From assembly GCA_959604475.1 (NCBI GenBank), contig CAUHBX010000001.1, positions 1 to 20,415 on the forward strand: 20,415 nucleotides of DNA, in the 5' to 3' direction. Source of the DNA: an uncultured Eubacteriales bacterium (GTDB taxonomy: Bacteria > Bacillota > Clostridia > Lachnospirales > Anaerotignaceae). Below are positions 15,051 through 20,415 of the stretch, piece after piece (within the stretch, counting starts at the first letter, position 1; each line of letters opens with the position of its first letter). The position numbers and the translations under genes are program-made. The notes under the pieces are model-generated. The model saw nothing but the letters and a program-made list of their open reading frames with translations, was not told the DNA's origin and searched no databases.

Positions 15051-16253
15051 ATGAAAATTCTTGTATTAAACTGCGGTAGTTCCTCACTTAAATATCAGCT
15101 TGTAGACAGCGAAACAGAGAATGTTCTCGCAAAGGGTCTCTGCGAAAGAATAGGTATTGACGGAGTTCTTAAGCATGAGGCTGAGGGCAAGGATAAATTT
15201 GTATCAAACGACCCACTTCCCGACCATGCGACTGCTGTAAAGGCAGTTATGGATGCCCTTGTTGACGCTGACCACGGAGTAATCGGCTCAACTCTTGAAA
15301 TCGGTGCCGTTGGACACCGTGTGGTACACGGCGGTGAATACTTTGCGAGCTCAGTATTAATTACTGAGGAGGTTAAGGATGCTTTAAGGAAATGTATTGA
15401 CCTTGCACCTCTCCACAATCCTGCAAATATTATCGGTATTGAGGCTTGTGAGAAGCTTATGCCAGGCGTTCCCCAGGTAGGCGTATTTGATACTGCATTC
15501 CATCAGACAATGCCTGAAAAAGCATATCTTTACGCACTTCCTTATGAATACTATGAAAAATATAAGGTTCGTAAATACGGCTTTCACGGAACAAGCCACA
15601 GATTTGTTTCACAGGAATGTGCCAGACTTATGGGCAAGCCCATTGAAGAGCTTAAGATTGTTACATGCCACCTCGGAAACGGCGCCAGCATATGCGCAGT
15701 AAGAAAGGGAATTTCTGTTGACACATCTATGGGATTTACTCCTCTTGACGGACTGGCAATGGGAACAAGAAGCGGAAGCGTTGACCCTGCTGCAATCCTC
15801 TATATTATGAAGAAGGAAAACCTTACTATTGACCAGATGGACCATATTCTCAACAAAGAATCTGGCGTTCTTGGTATATCAGGCGTATCCAGCGACTTCC
15901 GTGACATCGAAGCTGCTGAGGGTGAAGGAAACGCAAGAGCCACATCAGCGCTTGACCTTTTTGCATACCGCGTAGCTAAGACTATCGGTGAATATGTAAC
16001 AGCTATGAAGGGAGTGGATGCAATCGTATTCACAGCCGGACTTGGCGAAAACAGCGCAACAATGAGACAGGTTATCTGTGATTACCTCAGATATCTTGGA
16101 ATAGAGCTTGATTCTTACAGCAACAGCCAGAGAGGCAAGGCTGTAGAAATCACAACAAAACAGTCAAGAGTACAGGTATTTGTAATACCTACAAACGAAG
16201 AGCTTGTTATCGCAAGAGATACGAAGGAAATCGTAGAAGCTCTTAAAAAGTAA
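15051..16253 (+). CDS. ackA: Acetate kinase
   Basis: 400-residue acetate kinase: acetyl phosphate plus ADP gives acetate plus ATP. All key residues known from the Methanosarcina enzyme are present one position lower: N7 in the opening [13 protein letters not shown]90 in GHRVVHGG, D147 in FDTAFHQ, H179 in GFHGTSHR, R240 in [10 protein letters not shown] and E383 in [15 protein letters not shown] lies about ten bases before the ATG. It is cotranscribed with pta and closed by a strong terminator that starts 10 bases after the stop. The acetate product is also the substrate of the neighbouring TmcAL. Confidence 0.98.
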   Translation: MKILVLNCGSSSLKYQLVDSETENVLAKGLCERIGIDGVLKHEAEGKDKFVSNDPLPDHATAVKAVMDALVDADHGVIGSTLEIGAVGHRVVHGGEYFASSVLITEEVKDALRKCIDLAPLHNPANIIGIEACEKLMPGVPQVGVFDTAFHQTMPEKAYLYALPYEYYEKYKVRKYGFHGTSHRFVSQECARLMGKPIEELKIVTCHLGNGASICAVRKGISVDTSMGFTPLDGLAMGTRSGSVDPAAILYIMKKENLTIDQMDHILNKESGVLGISGVSSDFRDIEAAEGEGNARATSALDLFAYRVAKTIGEYVTAMKGVDAIVFTAGLGENSATMRQVICDYLRYLGIELDSYSNSQRGKAVEITTKQSRVQVFVIPTNEELVIARDTKEIVEALKK

Positions 16254-16263
16254 TCGTCAATAG

Positions 16264-16301
16264 ACTTTTATAAACCGCATATCGCGGTTTATAAAAGTTT
16301 T
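16264..16301 (+). terminator. Intrinsic terminator of pta-ackA
   Basis: A perfect 15-bp stem (16264-16278 with 16284-16298) around a five-base loop, followed by a short T run. The -35 of the next promoter begins only two bases after the tail. Confidence 0.92.
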
Positions 16302-16303
16302 GA

Positions 16304-16332
16304 TTGACAAATATTTATGTAGTTAGTATAAT
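16304..16332 (+). promoter_or_regulatory. Perfect-consensus sigma-A promoter of DUF177-rpmF-plsX
   Basis: TTGACA (16304-16309), exactly 17 bases, TATAAT (16327-16332). Both hexamers match the consensus at all positions. It starts 36 bases before the DUF177 ATG, giving a very short leader. Confidence 0.92.
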
Positions 16333-16367
16333 TGTAAAAGTATGACTTGCAGGGGTGATTAATAACT

Positions 16368-16967
16368 ATGAATATTAACATTTCCGCTGTTTCGGGCAGA
16401 CGGGAGGCAAGGTTTCCTTTCAGCTTCACGGAGGATTTGAAAGGGGCGGCCAATTGCCCTGATGAGGCGGTTTTTATAACGCCTGTTAGTCTTGAAGGAG
16501 AAGTAATAAAGGAAGAGGACACGTATTACATTGAAGGCAAAGGCTCGGTAGATGTAAGTATGCCCTGCGGCAGGTGCCTGTCACCTGTCACAATATCTAT
16601 TGACTTCAATCTGAATGAAAAGTTCAGCAGCAATGCAAGTTATGACGAAGAGATAGAAACTTTTTCGGGAGATTCTATAGACCTTACATCAACTGTGATA
16701 AGAATTATATTGGCGTCTCTGCCAATGAAGGTTGTATGCAGCGAAGACTGCAAAGGCTTATGCCCGGTATGCGGACAAAATCTTAATTTAAAAGATTGCG
16801 GCTGTGATACGACGTATATAGATCCAAGGTTTGAAAGTTTACGTTCTCTTCTCAAATTGCAGTACCCAAAGGAAGAGTCTCAAAATCAAAAAAAGGTAAA
16901 AGAAAAGCAGCTACATGGAAGATTGCGACACCCACACTTGTACAGTGCAGCAAATGCGGCGAGCTGA
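16368..16967 (+). CDS. DUF177 (YceD/YlbN) protein with an unusual C-terminal extension
   Basis: 199 codons of the DUF177 family, whose members assist 23S rRNA accumulation or large-subunit assembly and are nearly always encoded just before rpmF. The N-terminal strands (SFTEDLKG, YYIEGKGSVDVSMPCGRCL) are typical, as is the Cys-rich C-terminal part CKGLCPVCGQNL ... CGCD. The family normally ends soon after the DPRFESLRSLLK helix (here about residues 153-164). In this frame there is no stop there; translation runs on for about 36 residues of Lys/Gln/His-rich sequence that is out-of-frame L32 coding DNA, to a TGA at 16965-16967. The real protein may end differently. AGGGGTGA lies upstream of the ATG. 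Confidence 0.85.
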   Translation: MNINISAVSGRREARFPFSFTEDLKGAANCPDEAVFITPVSLEGEVIKEEDTYYIEGKGSVDVSMPCGRCLSPVTISIDFNLNEKFSSNASYDEEIETFSGDSIDLTSTVIRIILASLPMKVVCSEDCKGLCPVCGQNLNLKDCGCDTTYIDPRFESLRSLLKLQYPKEESQNQKKVKEKQLHGRLRHPHLYSAANAAS

Positions 16968-17035
16968 TGGTGCCCCACCATGTTTGCAAGGCATGCGGCT
17001 CATATAACAAGAAGGTTGTTACACCCGTAGACTGA
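16856..17035 (+). CDS. rpmF: 50S ribosomal protein L32, apparent ATT start inside the DUF177 frame
   Basis: 59 residues that are clearly L32: AVPKGRVSKSKKGKRK at the N-terminus, then TPTLVQCSKCGELMVPHHVC, and ACGSYNKK, with four zinc-ribbon Cys at 31, 34, 44 and 47. The normal family start is MAVPK; here the codon in the Met position is ATT (16856-16858). The frame is closed upstream by a TGA at 16832-16834, and no ATG, GTG or TTG lies between that stop and the ATT. No Shine-Dalgarno sequence precedes it (ACGTTCTCTTCTCAA). The gene overlaps the DUF177 frame by 112 bases in the -1 phase. Either initiation uses AUU, or it depends on frameshifting from DUF177, or a mutation or assembly error has removed the normal junction. 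Confidence 0.8.
   Translation: MAVPKGRVSKSKKGKRKAATWKIATPTLVQCSKCGELMVPHHVCKACGSYNKKVVTPVD
16889..16895 (+). other. A AAA AAG slippery heptamer in the DUF177/rpmF overlap
   Basis: In the DUF177 frame the codons are CAA AAA AAG GTA, so the heptamer A AAA AAG is correctly phased for -1 slippage, as in Escherichia coli dnaX. A slip would move ribosomes into the L32 frame at GGT AAA AGA. A purine-rich AGGAAGAG lies 11 bases before the heptamer, similar to the stimulatory Shine-Dalgarno of dnaX. I find no convincing stem-loop just downstream. The A run may simply reflect Lys codons of L32. Confidence 0.45.
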
Positions 17036-17045
17036 TTATAAACCT

Positions 17046-17083
17046 TAAGGCAGCTGTTATTTGGCTGCCTTATTTTGTTCTTT
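17046..17083 (+). terminator. Intrinsic terminator or attenuator between rpmF and plsX
   Basis: A nine-base-pair stem TAAGGCAGC / GCTGCCTTA (17046-17054 with 17064-17072), a nine-base loop and a T-rich tail. It sits inside an otherwise continuous gene string, so it probably reduces transcription from the strong rpmF-side promoter into plsX. I see no good promoter between it and plsX. Confidence 0.75.
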
Positions 17084-17114
17084 ACAAATAATAGACAAAA
17101 GAGGTGAAAGGCTT

Positions 17115-18110
17115 TTGAAAAGAAATATTGTAGTGGCGGTAGACGCTATGGGCGGAGATAACGCGCCCTTTGAAATAGTTAAGGGAGTTGTTGAGGCTGT
17201 AAAGCTCTATCCTGTAAAAGTTTTGCTTGTTGGAAAAGAAGATATTGTAAATAAAGAACTTGTATCATATACTTATGATAAAGACAGCATAGAGGTTGTT
17301 AATGCCGTTGAAGTTATTGGCACTGATGAGGCACCTACAGAAGCCGTCAGGCATAAGCGAAACTCATCAATGATGGTAGGGCTTGGCCTCGTTAAGGAAA
17401 ATAAAGCCTCGGCATTTATATCGGCTGGGAGCACAGGAGCGCTATTTGTAGGCGGTACTGTAACCGTAGGCAGAATAAAGGGCATAGACAGACCTGCGTT
17501 AGCCACATGCCTTCCTACGCTCAAAGGGTTTTCACTTCTTTTGGACAGCGGAGCAAATGTTGACTGCAAGCCTCAGTATCTTGAGCAGTTTGCTAAAATG
17601 GGGTCGGTATACGCTGAAAATGTACTCGGCGTAAAAAATCCTACAGTCGGATTGGCAAATATTGGTATTGAAAAGGAAAAAGGCAATATGCTTGTAAAGG
17701 AAGTATACGGCCTTTTGGAAAATTCGGATATAAATTTTATAGGAAACGCAGAAATAGTTGATATTCCTTACGGCGCAGCGGACATAATAGTATGTGACGG
17801 CTTTGAGGGGAATACAATTCTTAAGCTTACTGAGGGATTAAGTAAGGCGCTGCTCACTCTCATTAAGGGGGAAATTACAAAGGGACCCTATAAGCTTGCT
17901 GCGGCAGCTTTGAAAACCCCGTTCAGCAATATTAAAAAGAATTTTGATTCCGACCAAGTCGGCGGTGCTCCTTATATCGGCCTTAAGGCGCTTGTAATGA
18001 AAATGCATGGCAGCTGCAAGGCTCCTGCAGTTACAAACTGCATTAAGCAAAGTATAAGCTTTATTGAAAACGGCACAGTGGCTAAAATTGAGAAATTAAT
18101 ACACGAATAA
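17115..18110 (+). CDS. plsX: Phosphate acyltransferase PlsX
   Basis: 331-residue peripheral membrane enzyme that converts acyl-ACP and phosphate to acyl-phosphate, the acyl donor for PlsY in phosphatidic acid synthesis. The start AVDAMGGDNAP, the SAGSTGALFVGG segment and the closing MKMHGSCKAPA match the family in order. The frame can be read upstream to 17061, but GAGGTG at 17101-17106 is eight bases before a TTG at 17115 that gives the standard N-terminus, so TTG is taken as the start. It is followed by acpP, its substrate carrier, 14 bases downstream. The fabD and fabG genes found between them in Bacillus are absent here. It shares the acyl-phosphate product with FakA at 5826. Confidence 0.95.
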   Translation: MKRNIVVAVDAMGGDNAPFEIVKGVVEAVKLYPVKVLLVGKEDIVNKELVSYTYDKDSIEVVNAVEVIGTDEAPTEAVRHKRNSSMMVGLGLVKENKASAFISAGSTGALFVGGTVTVGRIKGIDRPALATCLPTLKGFSLLLDSGANVDCKPQYLEQFAKMGSVYAENVLGVKNPTVGLANIGIEKEKGNMLVKEVYGLLENSDINFIGNAEIVDIPYGAADIIVCDGFEGNTILKLTEGLSKALLTLIKGEITKGPYKLAAAALKTPFSNIKKNFDSDQVGGAPYIGLKALVMKMHGSCKAPAVTNCIKQSISFIENGTVAKIEKLIHE

Positions 18111-18124
18111 AGGAGAATTATCTT

Positions 18125-18355
18125 ATGGACACATCTAATGTTATGAATATCATTGCGGAACAGCTTGGTGTATCACCGGAGGAAATTAAGGAGGACACTG
18201 TCTTTGCTGACCTCGGTGCTGATTCGTTCGACCTTTTTCAGGTGATTTCGGCCCTTGAGGAGGAATACGAGGTTACTTTTAATACGGATGATACTGACAA
18301 GATTAAGACTGTTAAGGATGCTATTGATTATATTAGTAATGTGGTTGCGGAGTAA
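18125..18355 (+). CDS. acpP: Acyl carrier protein
   Basis: 76-residue acidic four-helix protein that carries acyl chains on a phosphopantetheine arm. The modified serine is S34 in LGADSFDLFQ. The usual signature is DSL followed by an acidic helix II (D-x-V/L-E); here Leu is replaced by Phe and the helix II Glu by Gln. The rest is typical (VSPEEIKEDTVFADLGADS, ALEEEYEVTF). AAGGAG at 18110-18115 overlaps the plsX stop region, nine bases before the ATG. It is tightly linked to plsX upstream and rnc downstream (2 bases). It is most likely the housekeeping ACP for fatty acid and phospholipid synthesis. Confidence 0.94.
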   Translation: MDTSNVMNIIAEQLGVSPEEIKEDTVFADLGADSFDLFQVISALEEEYEVTFNTDDTDKIKTVKDAIDYISNVVAE

Positions 18356-18357
18356 TC

Positions 18358-19059
18358 ATGAACAATTCAAACCTGGAACAATTTGAAGATATAATTAAAT
18401 ATAAATTCAATAATATTGAGCTTTTAAGGAAGGCTTTTACTCACAGCTCCTACGCCAACGAAAAGCATATTGAGAAATATGACAACAACGAGAGGCTGGA
18501 GTTTTTGGGCGATGCTGTTCTGGAGCTTGTCATAAGCGATTATATATTTAAAAATTATCCCCATATGCCGGAGGGTGAGCTCACTAAGCTGAGAGCAGGA
18601 ACCGTATGTGAGGGAAGCCTCGCTGAAAGAGCAAGGGATATAAGCCTCAGTGATTATATAATGCTTGGCAAGGGTGAAGAGACGACCGGAGGAAGACATC
18701 GTGACTCAATACTTGCAGATGCTTTTGAGGCTGTTATTGGTGCGGTGTATCTGGACGGAGGCTTTGACGCGGCCAGAAGGCACATTCTGGGGCAGCTTGA
18801 AAGCACAGTGGGAAAAATAAGGCTTGCGCTCAATATAATCGACTGCAAAACCAGACTGCAGGAGGAAATCCAGAAAACAAGCAAGGAACCAATACACTAC
18901 GAGATAGTCGGTGAATCAGGGCCTGACCATGATAAGCTATTTATGGCTGCTGTAAGGCATGAGGGCCGTCTGCTTGGAGAGGGAAGCGGGAAAAGTAAAA
19001 AGGAAGCGGAACAGTCAGCCGCGCTTGACGCCCTCAAAAAAATGAACATAATAAAATGA
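18358..19059 (+). CDS. rnc: Ribonuclease III
   Basis: 233-residue RNase III, which cuts double-stranded RNA, including rRNA precursors. The catalytic domain carries NNERLEFLGDAVL with E45, E48 and D52, and LADAFEAVIGAVYLDGG with D121 and E124, the four acidic metal ligands plus E45. A C-terminal double-stranded RNA-binding domain runs from about 160 to 230 (TRLQEEIQK ... GEGSGKSKKEAEQSAA). The ATG is 2 bases after the acpP stop, and its GGAG lies within the last acpP codons, so translation is probably coupled to acpP. The plsX-acpP-rnc order is conserved in Firmicutes. Confidence 0.97.
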   Translation: MNNSNLEQFEDIIKYKFNNIELLRKAFTHSSYANEKHIEKYDNNERLEFLGDAVLELVISDYIFKNYPHMPEGELTKLRAGTVCEGSLAERARDISLSDYIMLGKGEETTGGRHRDSILADAFEAVIGAVYLDGGFDAARRHILGQLESTVGKIRLALNIIDCKTRLQEEIQKTSKEPIHYEIVGESGPDHDKLFMAAVRHEGRLLGEGSGKSKKEAEQSAALDALKKMNIIK

Positions 19060-19062
19060 CTA

Positions 19063-19106
19063 AACAGCCCTTTCGGCCAAAATGACTTTTGACTGAAAGG
19101 GCTGTT
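19063..19106. terminator. Long hairpin between rnc and uvrB, probable terminator
   Basis: A 14-bp stem with one G-U pair (AACAGCCCTTTC at 19063-19074 as the core) continues, after one mismatch, into a second 5-bp stem CAAAA/TTTTG with a TGAC loop. No T run follows on the plus strand (CGGTATTAC), so it is an atypical terminator or an RNA-processing or 3'-end-stabilising structure. Confidence 0.6.
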
Positions 19107-19157
19107 CGGTATTACAGAAATTACAAAAGTATTTTCGTAAATTTTTGCAAAATACTA

Positions 19158-19186
19158 CTGTTATTTGCGAAAATATGTGATATAAT
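19158..19186 (+). promoter_or_regulatory. Sigma-A extended -10 promoter of uvrB
   Basis: TGA followed by TATAAT (19178-19186). The -35 candidate CTGTTA (19158-19163) is weak at a 17-base spacing. The expected start of transcription falls within the LexA-like box. Confidence 0.75.
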
Positions 19187-19203
19187 AGAACAAATGTTTG
19201 TTC
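19187..19203 (+). promoter_or_regulatory. LexA (SOS) operator of uvrB
   Basis: AGAACAAATGTTTG (19187-19200) fits the Bacillus-type SOS box CGAACRNRYGTTYC at 12 of 14 positions. The perfect inverted repeat GAACAAATGTTTGTTC spans 19188-19203. It begins right after the -10 hexamer and would cover the transcription start, a position suited to repression. uvrB is a known SOS gene. Confidence 0.85.
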
Positions 19204-19218
19204 GCTAGGAGGTGCACC

Positions 19219-20415
19219 ATGCCTAAATTTGAAATCGTGTCAAAATATAAACCTACAGGAGACCAGCCTGAGGCTATTGAAAAGCTAGTGGCCGGATTTA
19301 AGGAGGGTAAAAAATTCCAGACCCTTCTTGGCGTTACTGGAAGCGGTAAAACTTTTACCATGGCCAACATTGTTGTTGGGCTTCAGAAGCCTACTCTTGT
19401 AATTGCCCATAATAAGACGTTGGCTGCACAGCTTTACAGTGAGTTTAAGGAGCTGTTTCCCAACAATGCTGTTGAGTATTTTGTGTCCTATTACGATTAT
19501 TACCAGCCTGAGGCCTATGTGCCAAGTACAGATACTTATATTGAAAAGGATTCGTCCATAAACAATGAAATAGATAAACTGCGGCATTCCGCCACATCCG
19601 CTTTATTTGAGAGGGAGGATGTGCTTGTGGTTGCCAGTGTGTCGTGTATTTATGGCTTGGGAGACCCTGAGGAATATAAAAGCATGTCGCTTTCACTCAG
19701 GTCCGGAATGGAAAAGGACAGGGACGATGTACTGAGGAGGCTTGTGGAGCTGCAGTACAGCAGAAATGAAATGGAGTTTGAACGCGGCAACTTCCGCGTA
19801 AGGGGAGATGTTGTTGAGGTATTTCCCGCAGCTAACAGTGAAAGTGCAATTAGGGTTGAGTTTTTTGGCGATGAAATTGATAAAATATCGGAAATAGACG
19901 TGGTAACAGGAAATGTTATTGGTACAAGGGAACATGTAGTTATATTTCCTGCCTCACATTACGTTACATCTAAGGAAAAGATGCAGGTCGCACTTGTAAA
20001 TATAGAAAAGGAGCTTGAAGACAGGCTGGCGGAGCTGAAAAGAGAGGATAAGCTTCTGGAAGCACAAAGACTGGAACAGAGGACAAGATATGATATAGAA
20101 ATGCTTTCTGAAATGGGATTTTGTACAGGAATAGAAAACTATTCCAGGCAGCTTGAGCTGCGTGAGCCGGGCAGTGCGCCGGGAACGCTTATAGATTTCT
20201 TCCCAAAAGACTTTCTTATTATTGCGGACGAGTCACATGTTTCGGTGCCGCAGATAAGAGGTATGTATGAAGGTGACCGCTCAAGAAAAACAACCCTAGT
20301 TGAATATGGCTTCCGTCTGCCATCCGCCCTTGACAACAGACCTCTTAAATTCAATGAATTTGAGGGCAAAATAAATCAAATGCTTTTTGTTTCCGCAACT
20401 CCTTCGAAATACGAG
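19219..20415 (+). CDS. uvrB: UvrABC excinuclease subunit B (3' end outside window)
   Basis: The first 399 codons of UvrB, the damage-verifying helicase of nucleotide excision repair, open to the window edge. The frame starts [20 protein letters not shown]. Walker A is GVTGSGKT at 38-45. The beta-hairpin that grips damaged DNA is recognisable in [12 protein letters not shown] and the following Tyr-rich segment. DESHVSVPQ (motif II) and VSATPSKYE at the very end are in place. About 260 further residues, including the second helicase lobe and the UvrC-binding domain, are expected downstream. AGGAGGTG (19207-19214) precedes the ATG by four bases. The gene has its own promoter and SOS operator, and uvrA is likely to follow outside the window. 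Confidence 0.97.
   Translation, partial: MPKFEIVSKYKPTGDQPEAIEKLVAGFKEGKKFQTLLGVTGSGKTFTMANIVVGLQKPTLVIAHNKTLAAQLYSEFKELFPNNAVEYFVSYYDYYQPEAYVPSTDTYIEKDSSINNEIDKLRHSATSALFEREDVLVVASVSCIYGLGDPEEYKSMSLSLRSGMEKDRDDVLRRLVELQYSRNEMEFERGNFRVRGDVVEVFPAANSESAIRVEFFGDEIDKISEIDVVTGNVIGTREHVVIFPASHYVTSKEKMQVALVNIEKELEDRLAELKREDKLLEAQRLEQRTRYDIEMLSEMGFCTGIENYSRQLELREPGSAPGTLIDFFPKDFLIIADESHVSVPQIRGMYEGDRSRKTTLVEYGFRLPSALDNRPLKFNEFEGKINQMLFVSATPSKYE

Noticed and set aside
1..20415. A defence, mobile or biosynthetic island
   Set aside because: No integrase, transposase, toxin, restriction, CRISPR or secondary-metabolite genes, and nearly every gene is a conserved Firmicute core gene in familiar order.

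Overview
The window is ordinary chromosomal core DNA from an AT-rich, low-GC Gram-positive anaerobe, most likely a spore-forming member of the Clostridia. The reasons are strong AGGAGG-type ribosome binding sites, TTG and GTG starts, the yloU-yloV-recG and rsmD-coaD-ylbJ-ylbM-ylbN-rpmF gene orders known from Bacillus, a GerM lipoprotein and ylbJ (both sporulation-linked), and a pta-ackA pair. I see no phage, transposon, CRISPR array, tRNA or rRNA. I found no wholly new multi-gene system; the interesting signals are local oddities within core genes.

Layout. 1-4696 (+): the 3' end of a sensor histidine kinase, a double-GerM lipoprotein, comEC and holA. A 50-residue membrane protein not normally called by gene finders (4761-4913) follows, then a bidirectional terminator and rpmB on the minus strand. 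rpmB diverges from yloU (Asp23 family) and fakA (5453-7502), which end at a strong terminator whose tail touches the start region of recG. 9655-11299 holds a promoter, rsmD, coaD and a coiled-coil protein. 11347-13655 (-) holds tmcAL followed by a frameshifted ylbJ. A 355-base intergenic stretch with several palindromes separates tmcAL from the divergent pta-ackA operon (14011-16253). After a terminator, a perfect consensus promoter starts the set DUF177 (ylbN), rpmF, plsX, acpP and rnc. Finally uvrB, with its own promoter and a LexA-type operator, runs off the right edge.

How the genes fit together. Phospholipid and acyl supply recurs: FakA phosphorylates fatty acids, PlsX makes acyl-phosphate from acyl-ACP, AcpP is the carrier, and CoaD makes the CoA precursor that also provides the phosphopantetheine for ACP. 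Acetate recurs as well: Pta-AckA make ATP and acetate from acetyl-CoA, and TmcAL, divergently encoded next to them, uses acetate to acetylate elongator tRNA-Met. Ribosome assembly and RNA processing are represented by RsmD, DUF177, L28, L32 and RNase III; DNA repair and uptake by RecG, UvrB, HolA and ComEC.

The points most worth checking are: (1) rpmF has no ATG, GTG or TTG start and no ribosome binding site, lies in the -1 frame inside an extended DUF177 reading frame, and that overlap contains an in-phase A AAA AAG heptamer of the dnaX frameshift type; (2) ylbJ is split by a single-base frameshift while a plausible sporulation-type promoter upstream of it is intact; (3) the 50-residue membrane protein has a promoter-like element of the same sporulation type; (4) a 12-codon ORF upstream of pta resembles the first residues of type III pantothenate kinase.
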